Below, in pieces: positions 1 to 13,532 of a stretch of 64,000 nt of DNA. Each line of letters begins with the position of its first letter. The first letter of the stretch is position 1. The translations under genes and the position numbers were made by a program. Origin of the DNA: Rutidosis leptorrhynchoides (lineage: Eukaryota > Streptophyta > Magnoliopsida > Asterales > Asteraceae); NCBI RefSeq assembly GCF_046630445.1, contig NC_092342.1, forward strand, positions 86,524,001 through 86,588,000. The letters run 5' to 3'. The notes under the pieces are model-generated. The model saw only the letters and a program-made list of their open reading frames with translations, did not search any database and had not been told where the DNA came from.

Positions 1-172
1 CTATATGTAGAAATCATCAGATGTCGAAAACCTTTGATTTAAATATTCATTTATGATGTGCCTTTTCAAAAGAATGCAATGTTTACAAAATGTATCATAT
101 AGAGGTCAAATACCTCGCAATGAAATCAATGAATGACGTGTTCGTCCATATGGATTTGGAGTGATCGTCACA
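1..172 (+). repeat. 3' end of an LTR (Tekay-like chromovirus family), cut by window edge
   Basis: Ends in GATCGTCACA directly before chromovirus integrase coding sequence. Read in reverse complement it matches the start of the solo LTR at 744 (shared: the spaced words GGACGAA, GCGAGGTA, GACCTCTATATGA and ACATTTT). It is therefore the terminal part of a related LTR inserted in the integrase region in plus orientation. The left end and the matching target duplication lie outside the window, so solo LTR versus full element cannot be decided. Confidence 0.7.
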
Positions 173-743
173 GAAGGAAACCGACAAAATGAAGAAACTT
201 GCACAACTTTACATTAAAGAGATCGTAGCCCGTCACGGTGTACCATTATCGATTATTTTTTACAGAGATGACCGTTTTGTTTCTAGATTTTGGCGTACTT
301 TACAAGAAGTATTGGGAACACGATTAGACATGAGCACCGCATACCATCCACAAACTGACAGACAAAGCGAACACACAATTCAAACCTTGGAAGACATGGT
401 ACGAGCTTGTGTTATCGATTTCGGAAAAGCTTGGGACAAGCACTTGCCTCTCGCCAAATTCTCCTACAACAATACTTATCATGCGAGTATCAACGCCGCA
501 CCTTTCGAAGCCTTATATGGTCGCAAATGTCGTTCACCTCTTTGTTGGGCCGAAGTAGGCGACACACAAATCACCGGACCCGAACTCATTCATGAAACAA
601 CCGAGAAGATCGTTCAAATCCGAGATAGGCTTAGGACGGCCCGTAGTCATCAAAAGAGCTATACCGACACTAGATGCAACTACCTCGAATTCCAAGTCGG
701 TGACCGCGTAATGTTAAAAGTCGCACCTTGGAAAGGTGTAATC
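173..743 (+). pseudogene. Ty3/gypsy chromovirus (Tekay-like) integrase fragment
   Basis: Encodes the catalytic-core end of a retroelement integrase and the region after it. Visible motifs are [10 protein letters not shown], the AYHPQTD block, the TIQTLEDM helix, [23 protein letters not shown] and the [13 protein letters not shown] segment. These match, block for block, the integrase of the better preserved element at 20213-23737. In life the protein inserts the element cDNA into host chromatin. This is a fossil: the element is broken, with several breaks, including an LTR insertion on each side. Its upstream part lies outside the window. Confidence 0.85.
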
Positions 744-2297
744 TCTAACGACCCGTCCTAATCCATTTGGACGAATACATTACATTTGGTTACATCGCGA
801 GGTACTTGATCTCTATATGACACATTTTACAAACATTGCATTCGTTTTTAAAAGACAAACTTTCATTACATCGAAAGTTGACGACATGCATACCATTTTA
901 TAATATATCCAACTATAATTGACTTATTAATAATCTTGATGAACTCAACGACTCGAATGCAACGTCGTTTGAAATATGCCATGAATGACTCCAAGTAATA
1001 TCTCTAATATGAGCAAATCCACAGCGAAAGATTTCTTTCATACCTGAGAATAAACATGCTTTCAAGTGTCAACCAAAAGGTTGGTGAGTTCATTAGTTTA
1101 TCATAAACATTCATTATCATCATTTTAATAGACCACAAGATTTTCATTTTCATTTCTCATAAATATACGTCCCATGCATAGAGACAAAAATAATCATTCA
1201 TATGGTGAACACCTGGTAACCGACATTAACAAGATGCATATAAGAATATCCCCTATCATTCCGGGAAATCCATCGGACATGATAAAACAACATCGAAGTA
1301 CTAAAGCATCCGGTACTTTGGATGGGGTTCGTTAGGCCCAATAGATCTATCTTTAGGATTCGCGTCAATTAGTAGATCGGTTTACTAATTCTTAGGTTAC
1401 CAAGCAAAAGGGGCATATTTGGCTTCGATCATTCACCCATATAATGTAGTTTCAATTACTTGTGTCTATTTCGTAAAACATTTATAAAAATTGCGCATGT
1501 ATTCTCAGCCTAAAAATATAAAGGGTAAAAAGGCAAATAAAACTCACCTAATGTATTTTGTAGTAAAAATACATATGACTATATTGAACAATGCAGGGTT
1601 GGCCTCAGATTCACGAACCTATATCATTTGTATAATTATTAATATACATAGTTGTACTTGAACAGATATATATATAAATTTATTAGTTATATCTTTTTTA
1701 TATTAATAATATTTATATGTTTTATATATTCATTTTGTATATAAATATATTAATTGTTTTTATGTCATATATATTAAACATATCATTTGTATATCAATAA
1801 TAGTAGTTATATTAATACCAGAATAATCTTAATAGTGGTAAAAAGATAATAATTATAATACTTAGTATTATTAATAAGATAATAATGTTAATAATTCTAT
1901 TAATGATAATATGTGTAAAAATATTAATTTTTATTGTTAATGACAGTTTTGGTAATAATGATTTACTAATAATAATAATGATTCTAATCATAATCATAAT
2001 ATTGATAATACTACTAAAATGGTAAGTTTAATAATTTTAGTAATAATTATAATAGTACTAATGATAATATTAATAATAATATTACTTAATAATAATACCA
2101 GTAATGAATATGATGTTAGTAATAACGATAATAATATTATCAGTCATAACTGTGATTTTTAATTGTGTTAGTAATAAATGATAACTTTTATTAATAATAA
2201 TGATAATAGTAATAATAACAATCTTATTACTAAAGAAAATATTAATAATAATATTACTTAGTGATATTACTAGTAAAGGTAATAATATTGATTATAC

Positions 2298-2403
<106 letters not shown>

Positions 2404-2510
2404 GTAATTATAATACTTATACCAATACTATTAATGACATTAACAATATCTACTAATGTTACTTAATTAACAAAAGGGATAATAATATTAACTATAGTAT
2501 TTATGTTACC

Positions 2511-2533
2511 ATAATAATAATAATAACAATAAC

Positions 2534-2581
<48 letters not shown>

Positions 2582-2582
2582 T
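2511..2582. repeat. (AAT)n microsatellite with AAC interruptions
   Basis: Second trinucleotide tract in the same solo LTR. Its first third has AAC variants. The two tracts are separated by degenerate AAT/AAC-rich DNA, as if one seed spread along the LTR. Confidence 0.9.
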
Positions 2583-4206
2583 CTAATACTTGTATTAATA
2601 ACAATAACACTCATTAATAATAACAATAACAATAAAATAATAAATATATAAATAATAATAATGACAATAATAAAGTTTACAACCTTTGAAGCTATGCTAA
2701 AAAATAATACGCCATTGCCTAGACTCGAACCCGAGACCTCTCGCTCACCGACATCACCTCATAACCATTACTCCGTTTGTAATTATCTGTTTTAATTCCT
2801 ACTCTGTTAAATATAAACCGTATCCTGTGTGTTCCATCTTCTTCTCCGGCAAACAGAAATCGACCAAACCACTTGGGTTAAACAAAACACGAATACAGAA
2901 GTGGGTTTTAAAATATATCAACCAACAGAACTCGTTTTATATTGATTGGAATTAAAAGAAATAATGTAACAGATGTATCGGCAGTTTGAAAAAATACACG
3001 AGGGACAACCCATATGGTGATTTTGAAATCAAGAGTGTTTTAGACCAAAGTTGCTACATGAAAAAGATAATAAATGGTGATTAGAAACTATCTGGATTGT
3101 CAATTGTTCCAAAGACTCGGAAAAGAATTCGAATTTTGACATGAACACCTTCGGTTGACTTTGAAAAATTAAGTTTGACTTCCAAAATTCGAGAGCGTTA
3201 TGAGGAATTGAACTTTGATAATTTACAGAAAGTTTGAAAAAGGGATTCCTAACAACTCTTCATTTACACATTTTCGAATTTGATATAAAAATCGTGTTTT
3301 TAATTATTTGGGTCAAGAACAGGGTAGGCGACGGGGTGTTCTTCAAGTTTGGTTTAAATTCGATAATTTATGAGCTGTATCAGGTATATGAAATGTTAAT
3401 TGATAATATAAGTCATCTGTAGTCATGTACAATGAATGTGATCGAGTGTTACAGTGTTTAAGATCGACATATTCCATGCCAGGTACAGAAAATAATAAAA
3501 AAAAAGGAAGCTGATTGATAAACAGATGGTACGATTCTCAACTGATTTTGTTAGTTTGTGATTAACTTGGAATCAATTGATTCTAATTTCAGACAAGAAA
3601 ATAAATTATCTTTAACCTAGATAATGACTGCAACTGATTACATAATTATATATCACTATTTAAATTTATATTTATCCATATTTTTTATATATATTAGTTA
3701 TAGTTATTATCTGTATTTACAATGTATATATCAGTATTTTATATATATGAATACCTGTATATGTACTTATATAAATGTAACAGAAATTCGCATATGTATA
3801 CGTATTTATATGGATCTGCATTTATATATCTTATTATATGTATAAAATTTGTAAATTTTTTTGTTAATTACAAGTATAAATATATTAATATTATTAATAT
3901 TACAATAATAATATTATTAATAATAAAATTATTGATAAATGATCTAGTAATGATAACTGATAATATTAATAATAGTAATAATAATGATATCATTAATAAC
4001 AGTATTTACTAAAGATAAATTTGAAAATTATAACTAATAACTTTGGTAAGGTTACAAAAATCTTAATTTTAATTATAGTAATGAAAGTAATTAATATAAA
4101 AACTATATGTTTACTTGTAAGATTTAATATATTAACGTTACCTTTTATTAATTATGTATTACTTAATTTATATAATAATCTATTTGAATATTTATACATT
4201 TTATAT

Positions 4207-4207
4207 A

Positions 4208-4256
<49 letters not shown>
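4207..4256. repeat. (AT)n microsatellite
   Basis: About 50 bases of alternating AT in the solo LTR. Another AT run lies at about 4392-4419. Confidence 0.9.
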
Positions 4257-4258
<2 letters not shown>

Positions 4259-4624
4259 CAATTTACATATAATATTAATTATTTATAGAAGTCATCTATA
4301 TATAGATTCATTTTAATAATAGTTTAATTATTTTGTATATTACTTTATATTTCCATTCAAGTGATTATTTGGTATTTATTAATTCAAATTAATATATATA
4401 TATATATATATATATATACTTATATTTATATTTATATTATATTTATATATATATACATATTTATTTACAATGGTTCGTGAATCGTCGGGAACAGTCAAAG
4501 GACAAATGAATTAATGTAAGCAGTTCCAAAAATTTTGAGACTCAACTTTACAGACTTTGCTTATCATGTCGAAATCATATAAAGATTAAGTTTAAATTTG
4601 GTCAAAAATTCCCGGGTCGTCACA

Positions 4625-5052
4625 TAATATGTTTTGGGAAACGCGGGAAGCTAAATCCGCGGTATATTGGTCCTTTCGAAATCTTGGAGCGGGTTGGAAC
4701 CGTTGCTTATCGTTTAGATCTTCCGCCTCAATTGAGCTTCGTTCATCCTACTTTCCATGTATCAAATTTGAAGAAGTGTTTTGCCGAACCCGAACTCGTC
4801 ATCCCTCTCGAGGAGCTTACTATCAATGACAAACTACATTTCGTGGAAGAACCGGTTGAAATTGTGGACCACTCCATCAAAACGCTAAAACAAAACCGAA
4901 TTCCGATTGTCAAAGTCCGTTCGAACGCCAAAAGAGGGCCCGAGTTTACTTGGGAAAGACAAAATCAAATGAAAAGGAAGTACCCTCATTTATTCGTGGA
5001 TTTGGAAACACAAGATCTTGAGGAAGAAACAACGACTATTACGCCTACTTAG
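4625..5052 (+). pseudogene. Chromovirus polyprotein C-terminal fragment
   Basis: Encodes the tail of a Ty3 chromovirus polyprotein: [25 protein letters not shown], and the [16 protein letters not shown] region, which corresponds to the degenerate chromodomain-like end in Tekay elements. It lies next to the solo LTR on the left. On the right, a purine-rich tract and the 3' LTR (5088) follow at the expected distance. Fossil, belonging to the same broken element as 173-743. Confidence 0.85.
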
Positions 5053-5087
5053 ATTTCGGGACGAAATTTCTTTTAAGGAGTAGGTAA

Positions 5088-7422
5088 TGTAACATCCCGT
5101 CTTTTTCCGTTTACTTTCCGTTTAATTATTTTAAAGTCCGTTAAATAATTATAACATCTTTCGTTAATACGCTTTTTTAAAATATTTCGTTTAGATAATT
5201 CACGCACCCGCTTTTAAACTCGAGGGACTAAGGTCGCCAAAGGGTCAAACTAGTGACTAGGTCAACTAGTCAAACCCTTTCTCCTCCACTCACTCATTCA
5301 CCTCCTCTTTTTTCTTTTGATACTTCCAAATCCTCTCAACTCTCAAACAAAGATTCATCATCTATTCAAGATCTAGCAAGCATCAACTCAAACAAATTAC
5401 ATATTTGGAATCCTTGCATCTTCCTCTTCGAATCCATACCAACTTCATCTCGTTTGGGTAACTTTCTAAAAACACTAAATTTCTTGTTCTTGATCTTTAA
5501 AACTTAAAAGTGTGTTAATTAGTGTCTATGGCTTAAGTCTAACATGAATATGTGATTTATATGCTCGATCTTGTTGTTTTGAGTAACTAGCATGAACTTG
5601 ACAAATGGGTGTGTTTGATCTTGATATTTGGTTGCTTAAATATTGTTAGATGTTAAAAGTGCATGTATTAAATGTGTTACTAGCATCACTAGCTTCAATT
5701 TGATGTGTAGGTTGACTTAGAAAGACTCCACAAACTTAATTGCTAAATTTGTGATTTTGAGTTAGGGTTTGATATAAGTAAAATGAACTTTTGATGTATT
5801 GAATGCTTTGCAATGTTGTTTGTAAGTGTTTAGTTGTATTGTATGCGTAATTACCTACGAAATAGCGTATCATATGTGTGCATTTAATTCCCGAATCATC
5901 AAAGTGCATTTATGAACTTGAAAGCATTTATGGTGAACATTTAATGAAATTTCAACTTGGATTTGACTATTGTAAATGATGATTTTGGTTGATGAAATGT
6001 GTTTAGTTGTATTTCTCGTTAAATTACCTTTCCAACGATGTATGGCATGCGTTTTGAATGTTTTCGGTTCATGAGTTATGTTAAATTGAAGTTTGGTTCG
6101 AGACTTAACAAAAATGCAGCAAACAGCACTTTTTCTAGTAAAGCGCGCCGCGCAAATGTGAAGGTACATATGTTTAGCCCCTGTAATGGTGCCTGACCTG
6201 ATTTCACGCTATAATGCGCGCCGCGCACTCCAATGCGCACCGCGCATTTCCCCCGGCCCAATTCTACTTTGTGTTTTGTTTTTCACAAATTCTTTCCCGC
6301 TTAACCGCAACTCCGATTAACATGAAATTTGGCTAACATGCTCATATATAATTTCTCATCATGGAAAAATTGTCGGATACCCGACCCGACCTTGTTGACT
6401 TTGACTTTTAGTCAAACCTAATCAAATACTTATGCAATCATTCTAGCTTGCTTTTATACTTGTATCTTGCATGAAACTTGACAACGTGATTCACATGCTA
6501 TATAATCGAGTCGTAATGAGCCATAGGACTAATTGAACACTTTGACCAACTTCATGCTTACCGATATTGATACAACCTATTGTTTAGGTCGAGACTAGCA
6601 TTCTTTCTTGCACACGTTTACTTTGTGAAGTACATTTACATTCGTGCACTCAAGGTGGGATAATAGTCCCACTTTTACTCTTTTATACTTACATTGGGAT
6701 GAGAAAACATAAACGTTTCGTTTTACAAAGTGAACACAAGTACGAAAACAAACATTCTACGTACGAGTTAGAACAAAAATGCCTCAATTCGATTATCATT
6801 AGTTACACTTGCCGGGTGTAAGCGAGAACTTATGTTGTATGGCCATATGAGTTTAACAAACCCTCATTCGGACGGTTCACTACCGTTATGCGGATGAAAT
6901 ATATTTTCGAGAATAAGTGTAGGTTCTAACACTATGTGTATGGGGTAACGTTAGTTAAGCCTTGATAATTGGGTGCTCATGATAACAAATTTTAGAATGG
7001 TTTTCTATTATTTCAACGTTATAAATCTTGTGGTTCAACTTACTTACTTACGTACTCACTTACTAAACCTATGATTTCATCAACGTTTTCGTTGACAGAT
7101 TTTCTATGTTTTTCTCAGGTCCTTGAACGATATGTGTTACATGCTTCCGCTCACTATTTTGATACTTGCTTGGATGTCGAGTATACATGCATACATGGAG
7201 CGTCTTTTGGCTTTACATTAAATTGTGTCGCATAGATTTCATTTGTACTTAAAACATTGTAACGTAACTAGTTGTCGAACTACTTTTGTAAACTTGAAAC
7301 ATCTTTACATTTGAAATGAATGCGACATATTTTTTGGTCAAACGTCATTTTAAAGACTTATGACCACGTAACGGGACATAAGTAGACGGCTCCGTCAATG
7401 ACGATTTTGTCAGGTCGCTACA
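5088..7422 (+). repeat. 3' LTR of the left-hand chromovirus remnant (2335 bp)
   Basis: Starts TGTAACATCCCG just after a polypurine-type tract (ACGAAATTTCTTTTAAGGAG) and ends GGTCGCTACA, that is TG...CA. The internal sequence is non-coding. It carries a cluster of CpG-rich words, GCGCGCCGCGC at 6143-6153 and 6216-6226 and GCGCACCGCGC at 6235-6245. The 5' LTR is outside the window, so age cannot be taken from LTR divergence. The sequence after 7422 changes to another retroelement lineage, so this edge is also the insertion border. Confidence 0.8.
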
Positions 7423-7680
7423 CAGTTAGCACTAAAGTGGCGGTTGTTGAGCACGCTGGTATAGAAGATAATATGGTTGTAATAAATCGCAAGTATCCGG
7501 AGCAACAAATAAAAATTGGTGACAATCTGAATGCGGATATAAAAAACAAAATTGTGCAATTATTAATCGCAAGTATGGATGTTTTCGCTTGGAGCGAGCA
7601 AGATATGACGGGTGTTCCACGAGAGATTGCAGAGCATAGGCTTAACGCTAATCCAATGCAACGGTTGGAAATGGTCTAAG
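7423..7680 (+). pseudogene. Ty3/gypsy Tat-lineage fragment (upstream of reverse transcriptase)
   Basis: One frame reads NRKYPEQQIKIGDNLN, then VFAWSEQDMTGVPREIAEHR. The pattern FAW...DM.G(I/V)PR.IAEHRL is the signature just ahead of the RT domain in Tat/Ogre-Retand type elements, and differs from the chromovirus next to it. It is a short broken scrap, so it probably marks the older element into which the chromovirus ending at 7422 inserted. Confidence 0.75.
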
Positions 7681-10021
7681 AAATCGATTTTTTGACGAGA
7701 ATCAAGGGTAAAAAACTGCTTATAGAATAAATAGGTTCGGTTCTCAATGTTTTCATGAATGTAAGAAGCGAAAACTAGTTTTTTCGTAGAGAATCGGTCT
7801 ATATATTGGATAATACGTATATTGGATAATAGGAAGCTCTCTTTACAAGAAACCGGTCTCAACCTTTGGAAAATTTTGTTCTTTTTCTAATAATAAAAGC
7901 TTTGTTTTAGTGATTGGAAAGTAGAGATCGTGTGAAGAGACGTGTGAAAACTAGTAACAAAAACGTTTAGGACGGACTAAATGAAACTAATCATGAACAA
8001 TAAAGTTCAGATAAAGGAAAGAAAATTACTTAGTTTTTCTTAAATTTAATTACTATACAGACGTATAGTGGAACAAATCTAAAGTATCTGGAATAATTCT
8101 TAAGATTGATTGATTCTAAATATTGATTATCAGCCACACAGGGTAAACAATATATTTCACAATTTACATGTTTATTAATTTCAGTTGAAAGTGATCCGAT
8201 TAAAGATGATCGAAACATTCACATACTCATAGATGCATCCCAATGTATCTTCAGTTAGATGCATTCATCCAAGCTTTTTATCCTCTTTAATCTCTTACAA
8301 AAATCCAATTTCATGAATCGTACTTGCCGCCTTCATCATGGGTCAACAACTTACAGCACGAAAAGTAGTTAATCCATGTTTTCAGTATTAAGACCATACA
8401 CTACGGTGATCACGAAGCTATTTTGTTGTCCCACAATATCCAAAACGGTCACTAGTGGGATGTTGTGGAGAGCAATGTTGTGGTATGGTGGGAAGAAACC
8501 ACGGTAACTGCAACGATGAGGCATCCAATCAATTTTTTTTGTTTTGTTTTCCATTTATTTAAATATAATATTAATTAACCCAATACCAATTATATATTAC
8601 CAACAACACCACAACAATACATTTAACACATCGCTCCATTCATCCCACAATAATGTCACGTCAGCAAAAATCTTATCCACAACACTACAACATTTACCTT
8701 TCCGTAAATAATTGTCTAAGTTTAGTTTACATGTGGGATTTGAAGTTGAAAAAGAATTTTTTTTTTTTTTAATATTAACATTTTAAATAAAGTGAAAAAT
8801 ATAGGTTTAAGATAAGAAATAATATAAAATAAGAATTCATTAATAAAAAAACACAAGTTCTAAACCAACTAAAATTACGTTAAGAAAAGAAAAGTTAAAT
8901 AATAAACATCATATCCCGATCCACCTTCTAGTGACTCCAACATCGCACGAACAGTGGTAATTTCAGGATGTAAATTTAATGGGGTTCTGAAAAAAATTTC
9001 AGCACTAATTATATTTGAATGCTATTTTAGTGGTTGTTACTTTCAAAAAACTACAAGTTCAGAAAGTATATTGGATCCGAGTAGTTAAATACAGTGGTAA
9101 TCTATACATTTTAAAAGAAAGTCTATAAATTCGAAAAAGATATGTGGTCCACCAGTTAAATTTAGTGGTCTCCTATACAATTTACACGGTATTTTCTACT
9201 AATAATTTTTAAATTAGCGGAGTCCCGTGATCCCACGGGTCACTGATTAAACTCGCCACTGCACACGAATTATCACCTTTTATGTTCCTATCGCATCCTG
9301 TCAGTTTTTGACAAGTGATTCGTCATGGTCATATTTATCATCCGCGTCTCAAGGTTCTGGCGCTTTTAATAACCTTGTTTATTTATATGGATGCCTTCCA
9401 ACGTATAGGTGACCGAATTCTAGAAGGACATAGATGAAGCGGCGACAGATACAAAGCAGCACCAAGCATATTTACATTTGGGTTTTGGTTAACTTCTTCC
9501 TCTTGCTCTTCATCCAAAACCAAGTTATCCAAGTCAACTGTTTCATGGCGTCTTGTAGTGTTTCTCCAACGGGGTGACTTCATCATGAGATAACTACTTT
9601 GGCTTGTGCTTTTAAAAAGTAGGGAGACTTTCGTATTCCCTAACCCGAGGTCAATGCCATTTTCTCCACTTCGCCAATCATCTTTTAACGTTTAACAACG
9701 CCTCCCCGCTCTTAAAAATTAATGTTGAGCTTCATCCACGTTGACAATAAGGTATATTTGTTACAAATGAATGACAGGTGGCGGATGTTGTATTCATCGA
9801 TAACAAGATACCTAAATGATAATGGAGGTAATGATACAACTTTGGACCATTATATTTACTATATTCACCACAATTGTGCAATAAGTAGTTGTACTATTTG
9901 CATAAATAATTGAATTATCATGGTGGATATATCAAATATTGTGGTGGATATATCAATGGCCTTTTTGACTAGGTTGTGACGGCTAGCCTTCCACCACTTG
10001 TTATCCTTTTCTTTTTATCAA
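7681..10021. other. Unassigned AT-rich interval
   Basis: No gene that I recognise. 7681-8230 is low-complexity AT-rich DNA. 8340-8700 has mirrored words (GGGATGTTGTGG near 8458, TCCCACAATAATG near 8643, CCACAACACTACAAC near 8679) that suggest a small DNA transposon, but no clean ends were found. 9200-9260 contains ACGGGTCACTGATTAAACTC followed by GCCACTGC, a possible transposon end. A 67-codon acidic minus frame at 9383-9586 resembles nothing I know. Confidence 0.5.
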
Positions 10022-10245
10022 GGATATCAACAACAACAACAACAACAATACCCAATTCTACTAAAGTAGAGTATGGGGGAGGTTAGATGTAGACAGTCTT
10101 TCCTCTACCCTAGAGTAAAAGAGAAGTCATTCCTCCACCCACGGATACCTATCGGTCCGCGGGTAGAAGAAGTCGTCCCTCCCTATACTAGAGGGCAGAG
10201 AGGCTGCTTCCTAAGGACCTCCGGCCAGAAGAACCATGAAATCCG
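10022..10245 (-). mobile_element. SINE-like fragment with TTG-repeat tail
   Basis: In minus orientation the sequence contains AGGAAGCAGCCTCTCTGCC, TCTACATCTAACCTCCCCCAT and finally GGGTATTGTTGTTGTTGTTG. A body with those words and a (TTG)n tail is typical of plant SINEs of the tobacco TS type. The 5' part with pol III A and B boxes is not evident, so this looks 5'-truncated. A second copy sits at 56996-57160. Confidence 0.55.
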
Positions 10246-10689
10246 TTAAGTGAAGTAACTAAATGCAAGTAAAGTAGATAAAATAGAAACCTTACCATGG
10301 AAAATGTAAAGATAAATATAGCATGTAACAAAGTAAAGTAATAGAACATATAGGTGAAATATGTAAGTGTCAAATATGCAAGTATAACAAGCCATGTATG
10401 TATAATATGTGTATGTAAACATGTAGGTGTGAAGCATGTAGGTATAATATGCAGTATAAAACATGTAAGTATACTATGTAAGCATAAAGACATGTAACAT
10501 GTAAATACGTGTAATTTAAGGATATCAAGGATATCAATAGAGATAAATATTAGTTGTATATATTTATATTTATTCCATATATATGTCCATGTAAATATAA
10601 ATTTTGTTATATGTAGATCCTATGTAATAGAATAAATAGAATCGAAATTTACACTAATCTCTCTACATCGTATACAGAGAAAATGATTC
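10246..10689. other. AT-rich interval with degenerate CATGTAAGTAT repeat
   Basis: 10290-10515 repeats variants of CATGTAAGTAT/CATGTAGGTGT about ten times. The rest, to 10689, is AT-rich and leads into the copia gag remnant. Part of it may be the old copia LTR, but I could not find ends. Confidence 0.5.
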
Positions 10690-11413
10690 AACCCTAATTC
10701 TCTCAACTAAGTCGTAGACAACCCTACTACAATGTCATCCCATACGGCCATACCATCCCTAACGATGTGGATCCTAAAACACCCATCATCATTGTCACTT
10801 TCAAACATCATCAAGCTCTCGTTGGTCAACCACACCTCATAGAAGCTTCAAGTTCATGCCGCACTCGATGGTTATGGACTTTTTAAATACTTAGATGGCT
10901 CGTCCCCTGCTCCTGCAGCTACCATACAACCCGACAACATGTCTTCTCCAAACCTAGCATACCAAATTTGGGTTAGACAAGATCAGCTACTCTTTGGAGC
11001 CCTCATCGCACACTAGACCAGCATATTGTGCCTCTTGTCTCATTAACCACCACCACCAAAGAGATGTGGGACACGCTTGCTTGAACGTTTGCAAGTTCAT
11101 CATGTGGCTACATCAAGCAACTTAAGATGAGACTAAAATACATCACCAAAGTCCTTAATCAATCACAAAGTTCATGCACTCTATCAAAGAGTCTACAGAT
11201 CACTTGGCACTCCTCGGCTCTCCGGTTGAACAGGAATACATTACCGACCAGTACTTGAAGGACATGATGAGTCCTTTCAGTGAGTTATAGATGTAGTAAA
11301 TGCTCGGGACATCCCTATCACTTTCGAAGAAGTCCATAAAAAACTTATAATATCGTGAGCTATCAATCAAGAATCAATCAACTCTATCTAGCAACTCAAG
11401 CTTTATAAGAATA
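10690..11413 (+). pseudogene. Ty1/copia gag remnant, left part
   Basis: Short stretches in changing frames read like plant copia GAG: ALDGYGLFKYLDGSSPAPA, YQIWVRQDQLLFGAL, TTTTKEMWDTLA and a late EYITDQYLKDM-like block. In living copies this protein packages the element RNA. It is an old fossil with many breaks. It is cut at 11413 by the TRIM element whose target duplication GAATA occupies 11409-11413. Protease and integrase scraps of what is probably the same element resume at 51820. Confidence 0.75.
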
Positions 11414-11545
11414 TGTAAGAGTGCAAACCAAAGTCCCATATCGATCATGGGACAAAATAAATGTATGTATATAAGTCTAAAGAAAAGTCATTCAATCACC
11501 AATTGGTTTTAGAATAAGGATGGACTCTTGGCCTTATATTGCAGG

Positions 11546-12190
11546 TGATAATGCTAAAAAGGAACATATTATTAGTATCAATATCCTTCCAATATGTAAA
11601 GCTTTTAGTTGCAATTGTTCTATTTTTATGTAATATTCGTTTAAATAAATATGTGCGAAGACAAAAGAAGAAAACGACGATTTGAAGAAGCAAATGACCA
11701 AAGCTCAAATGTACAAGATATAATTCAAGTGGTTCAATTTATTGATGAGAAATGTCTCAAAATTACAAGAGCACGAGTCGCAAAACGCAAAGTACAAGAT
11801 ATTAAATTATACGAAAGGAAGTTCGAAAAACCGGAACCGGGACCTGAGCCAACTATCAACGCGCGTCGCAACGGAGCTAAAATTACAAGTAAACTATGCA
11901 CAAGAATATAATATAATATTTAAATAATTATATAAAATTTTTATATATTATATATTATATTAAATAACGTCGACAAACTAGCAAACAAAAAATATGTGAG
12001 CTGGATCTGACGGTCATGCGATCGCATGGGAAATAGGCATAAAACCCATGCGAGTGCATGAGCCCATGCGAGTGCATGAGATTTGCACTAAAATCTCATG
12101 TGATCGCATGAGTTACTGTAGCAGGCCACATCCTATAAATTCGCCAGTTTTCTGTGAGTTTTAGGACACCTTTTTCTCTCTATCACTCAA

Positions 12191-12246
<56 letters not shown>

Positions 12247-13508
12247 AATTTTAATTTTAATTTTAATTTAATAATAATAAGGGTATGTTAGCGAATGTTG
12301 TAAGGGTGTAAGTCGAAATTCTGTCCGTGTAATGCTACGCTATTATTAATCATTGTAAGTTATGTTCAACCTTTTTAAATTAATGTCACGTAGCTAAGTT
12401 ATTATTATGCTTATTTAATTCGAAGTAATCATGATGTTGGGCTAAATATTAAAGACGGGGTAATTGGGCTTTGTACCATAATTGAGGTTTGGACCAAAGA
12501 ACGACACTTGTGGAAATTAGACTATGGGCTATTAATGGGCTTTATATTTGTTTAATTAAATGATAGTTTGTTAATTTAATATAAAGATTTACAATTGGAC
12601 GTACCTATAAATAACCATATACACTCGATCGGACACGATGAGTGGGATATTTATAAGTACTAATAATCGTTCATTTAACCGGACACGGGAATGGATTAAT
12701 AGTCTATGGACTTATTAAAACAGGGGTGAATTATACACAAGGAAAATTGGTGTAATTATAGTTTAAGTCCCCAATTAGTTGGAATATTTGACTTCGGATA
12801 TAAGGATAATTTGACGAGGACACTCGCACTTTATATTTATGACTGATGGACTGTTATGGACAAAAACCAGATGGACATATCGAATAATCCAGGACAAAGG
12901 ACAATTAACCCATGGTAATAAACTAAAATTAACACGTCAAACATCATGATTACGGAAGTTTAAATAAGCATAATTCCTTTATTTCATATTTAATTGCACT
13001 TTTAATTATCGCACTTTAATTTATTGTCATTTTAATTATCGTACTTTTAATTATCGCAATTTTATTTATTGTCATTTTATTAATCGCACTTTTATTTATC
13101 GCAATTTCATTATCGCTATATATTTTACGCTTAAAATTAAGTTATTTTTATTTTTAATATTTTATATTAGGTTTTAACTGCGACTTAAGTTTTAAAATCG
13201 ACAAACCGGTCATTAAACGGTAAAAACCCCCTTTTATAATAATAATACTACTTATATTTATATTTATATTTATACAAATATAGTTTTTAAAAATATAGCG
13301 TTAAACTTGGCTAGCTCCCTGTGAAACGAACCAGTCTTACTAAAAACTACGCTACTGTACGATTAGGTACACTGCCTATAAGTGTTGTAGCAAGGTTTAG
13401 GTATATCCACTCTATAAATAAATAAATAACTTGTGTAAAATTGTATCGTATTTAATAGTATTTTGTAGTAAAAATATAACTATTTCGTATACACCTCTAC
13501 GCACATCA
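11546..13508 (+). repeat. 5' LTR of the Athila-like element (1963 bp)
   Basis: Pairs with 49375-51321. It contains a cluster of CATGCGATCGCATG palindrome variants (12015-12111), an AT microsatellite (about 12193-12241) and a degenerate repeat of TTTATTTATCGCA-like units (about 12990-13130). Confidence 0.9.
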
Positions 13509-13514
13509 AGTTTT

Positions 13515-13532
13515 TGGCGCCGCTGCCGGGGA
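13515..13532 (+). promoter_or_regulatory. Athila-type primer-binding site (tRNA-Asp)
   Basis: TGGCGCCGCTGCCGGGGA, six bases after the LTR end. This Asp tRNA-type PBS is characteristic of Athila elements and contrasts with the Met-type PBS of all other elements in this window. Confidence 0.85.

Noticed and set aside
8340-8700. Small DNA transposon with mirrored GTTGTGG/CCACAAC words
   Set aside because: No consistent terminal repeats or target duplication found, so noted only as unassigned DNA.
9383-9586. 67-codon acidic minus-strand frame
   Set aside because: No domain recognised, no splice or promoter context, and a length that chance can explain.
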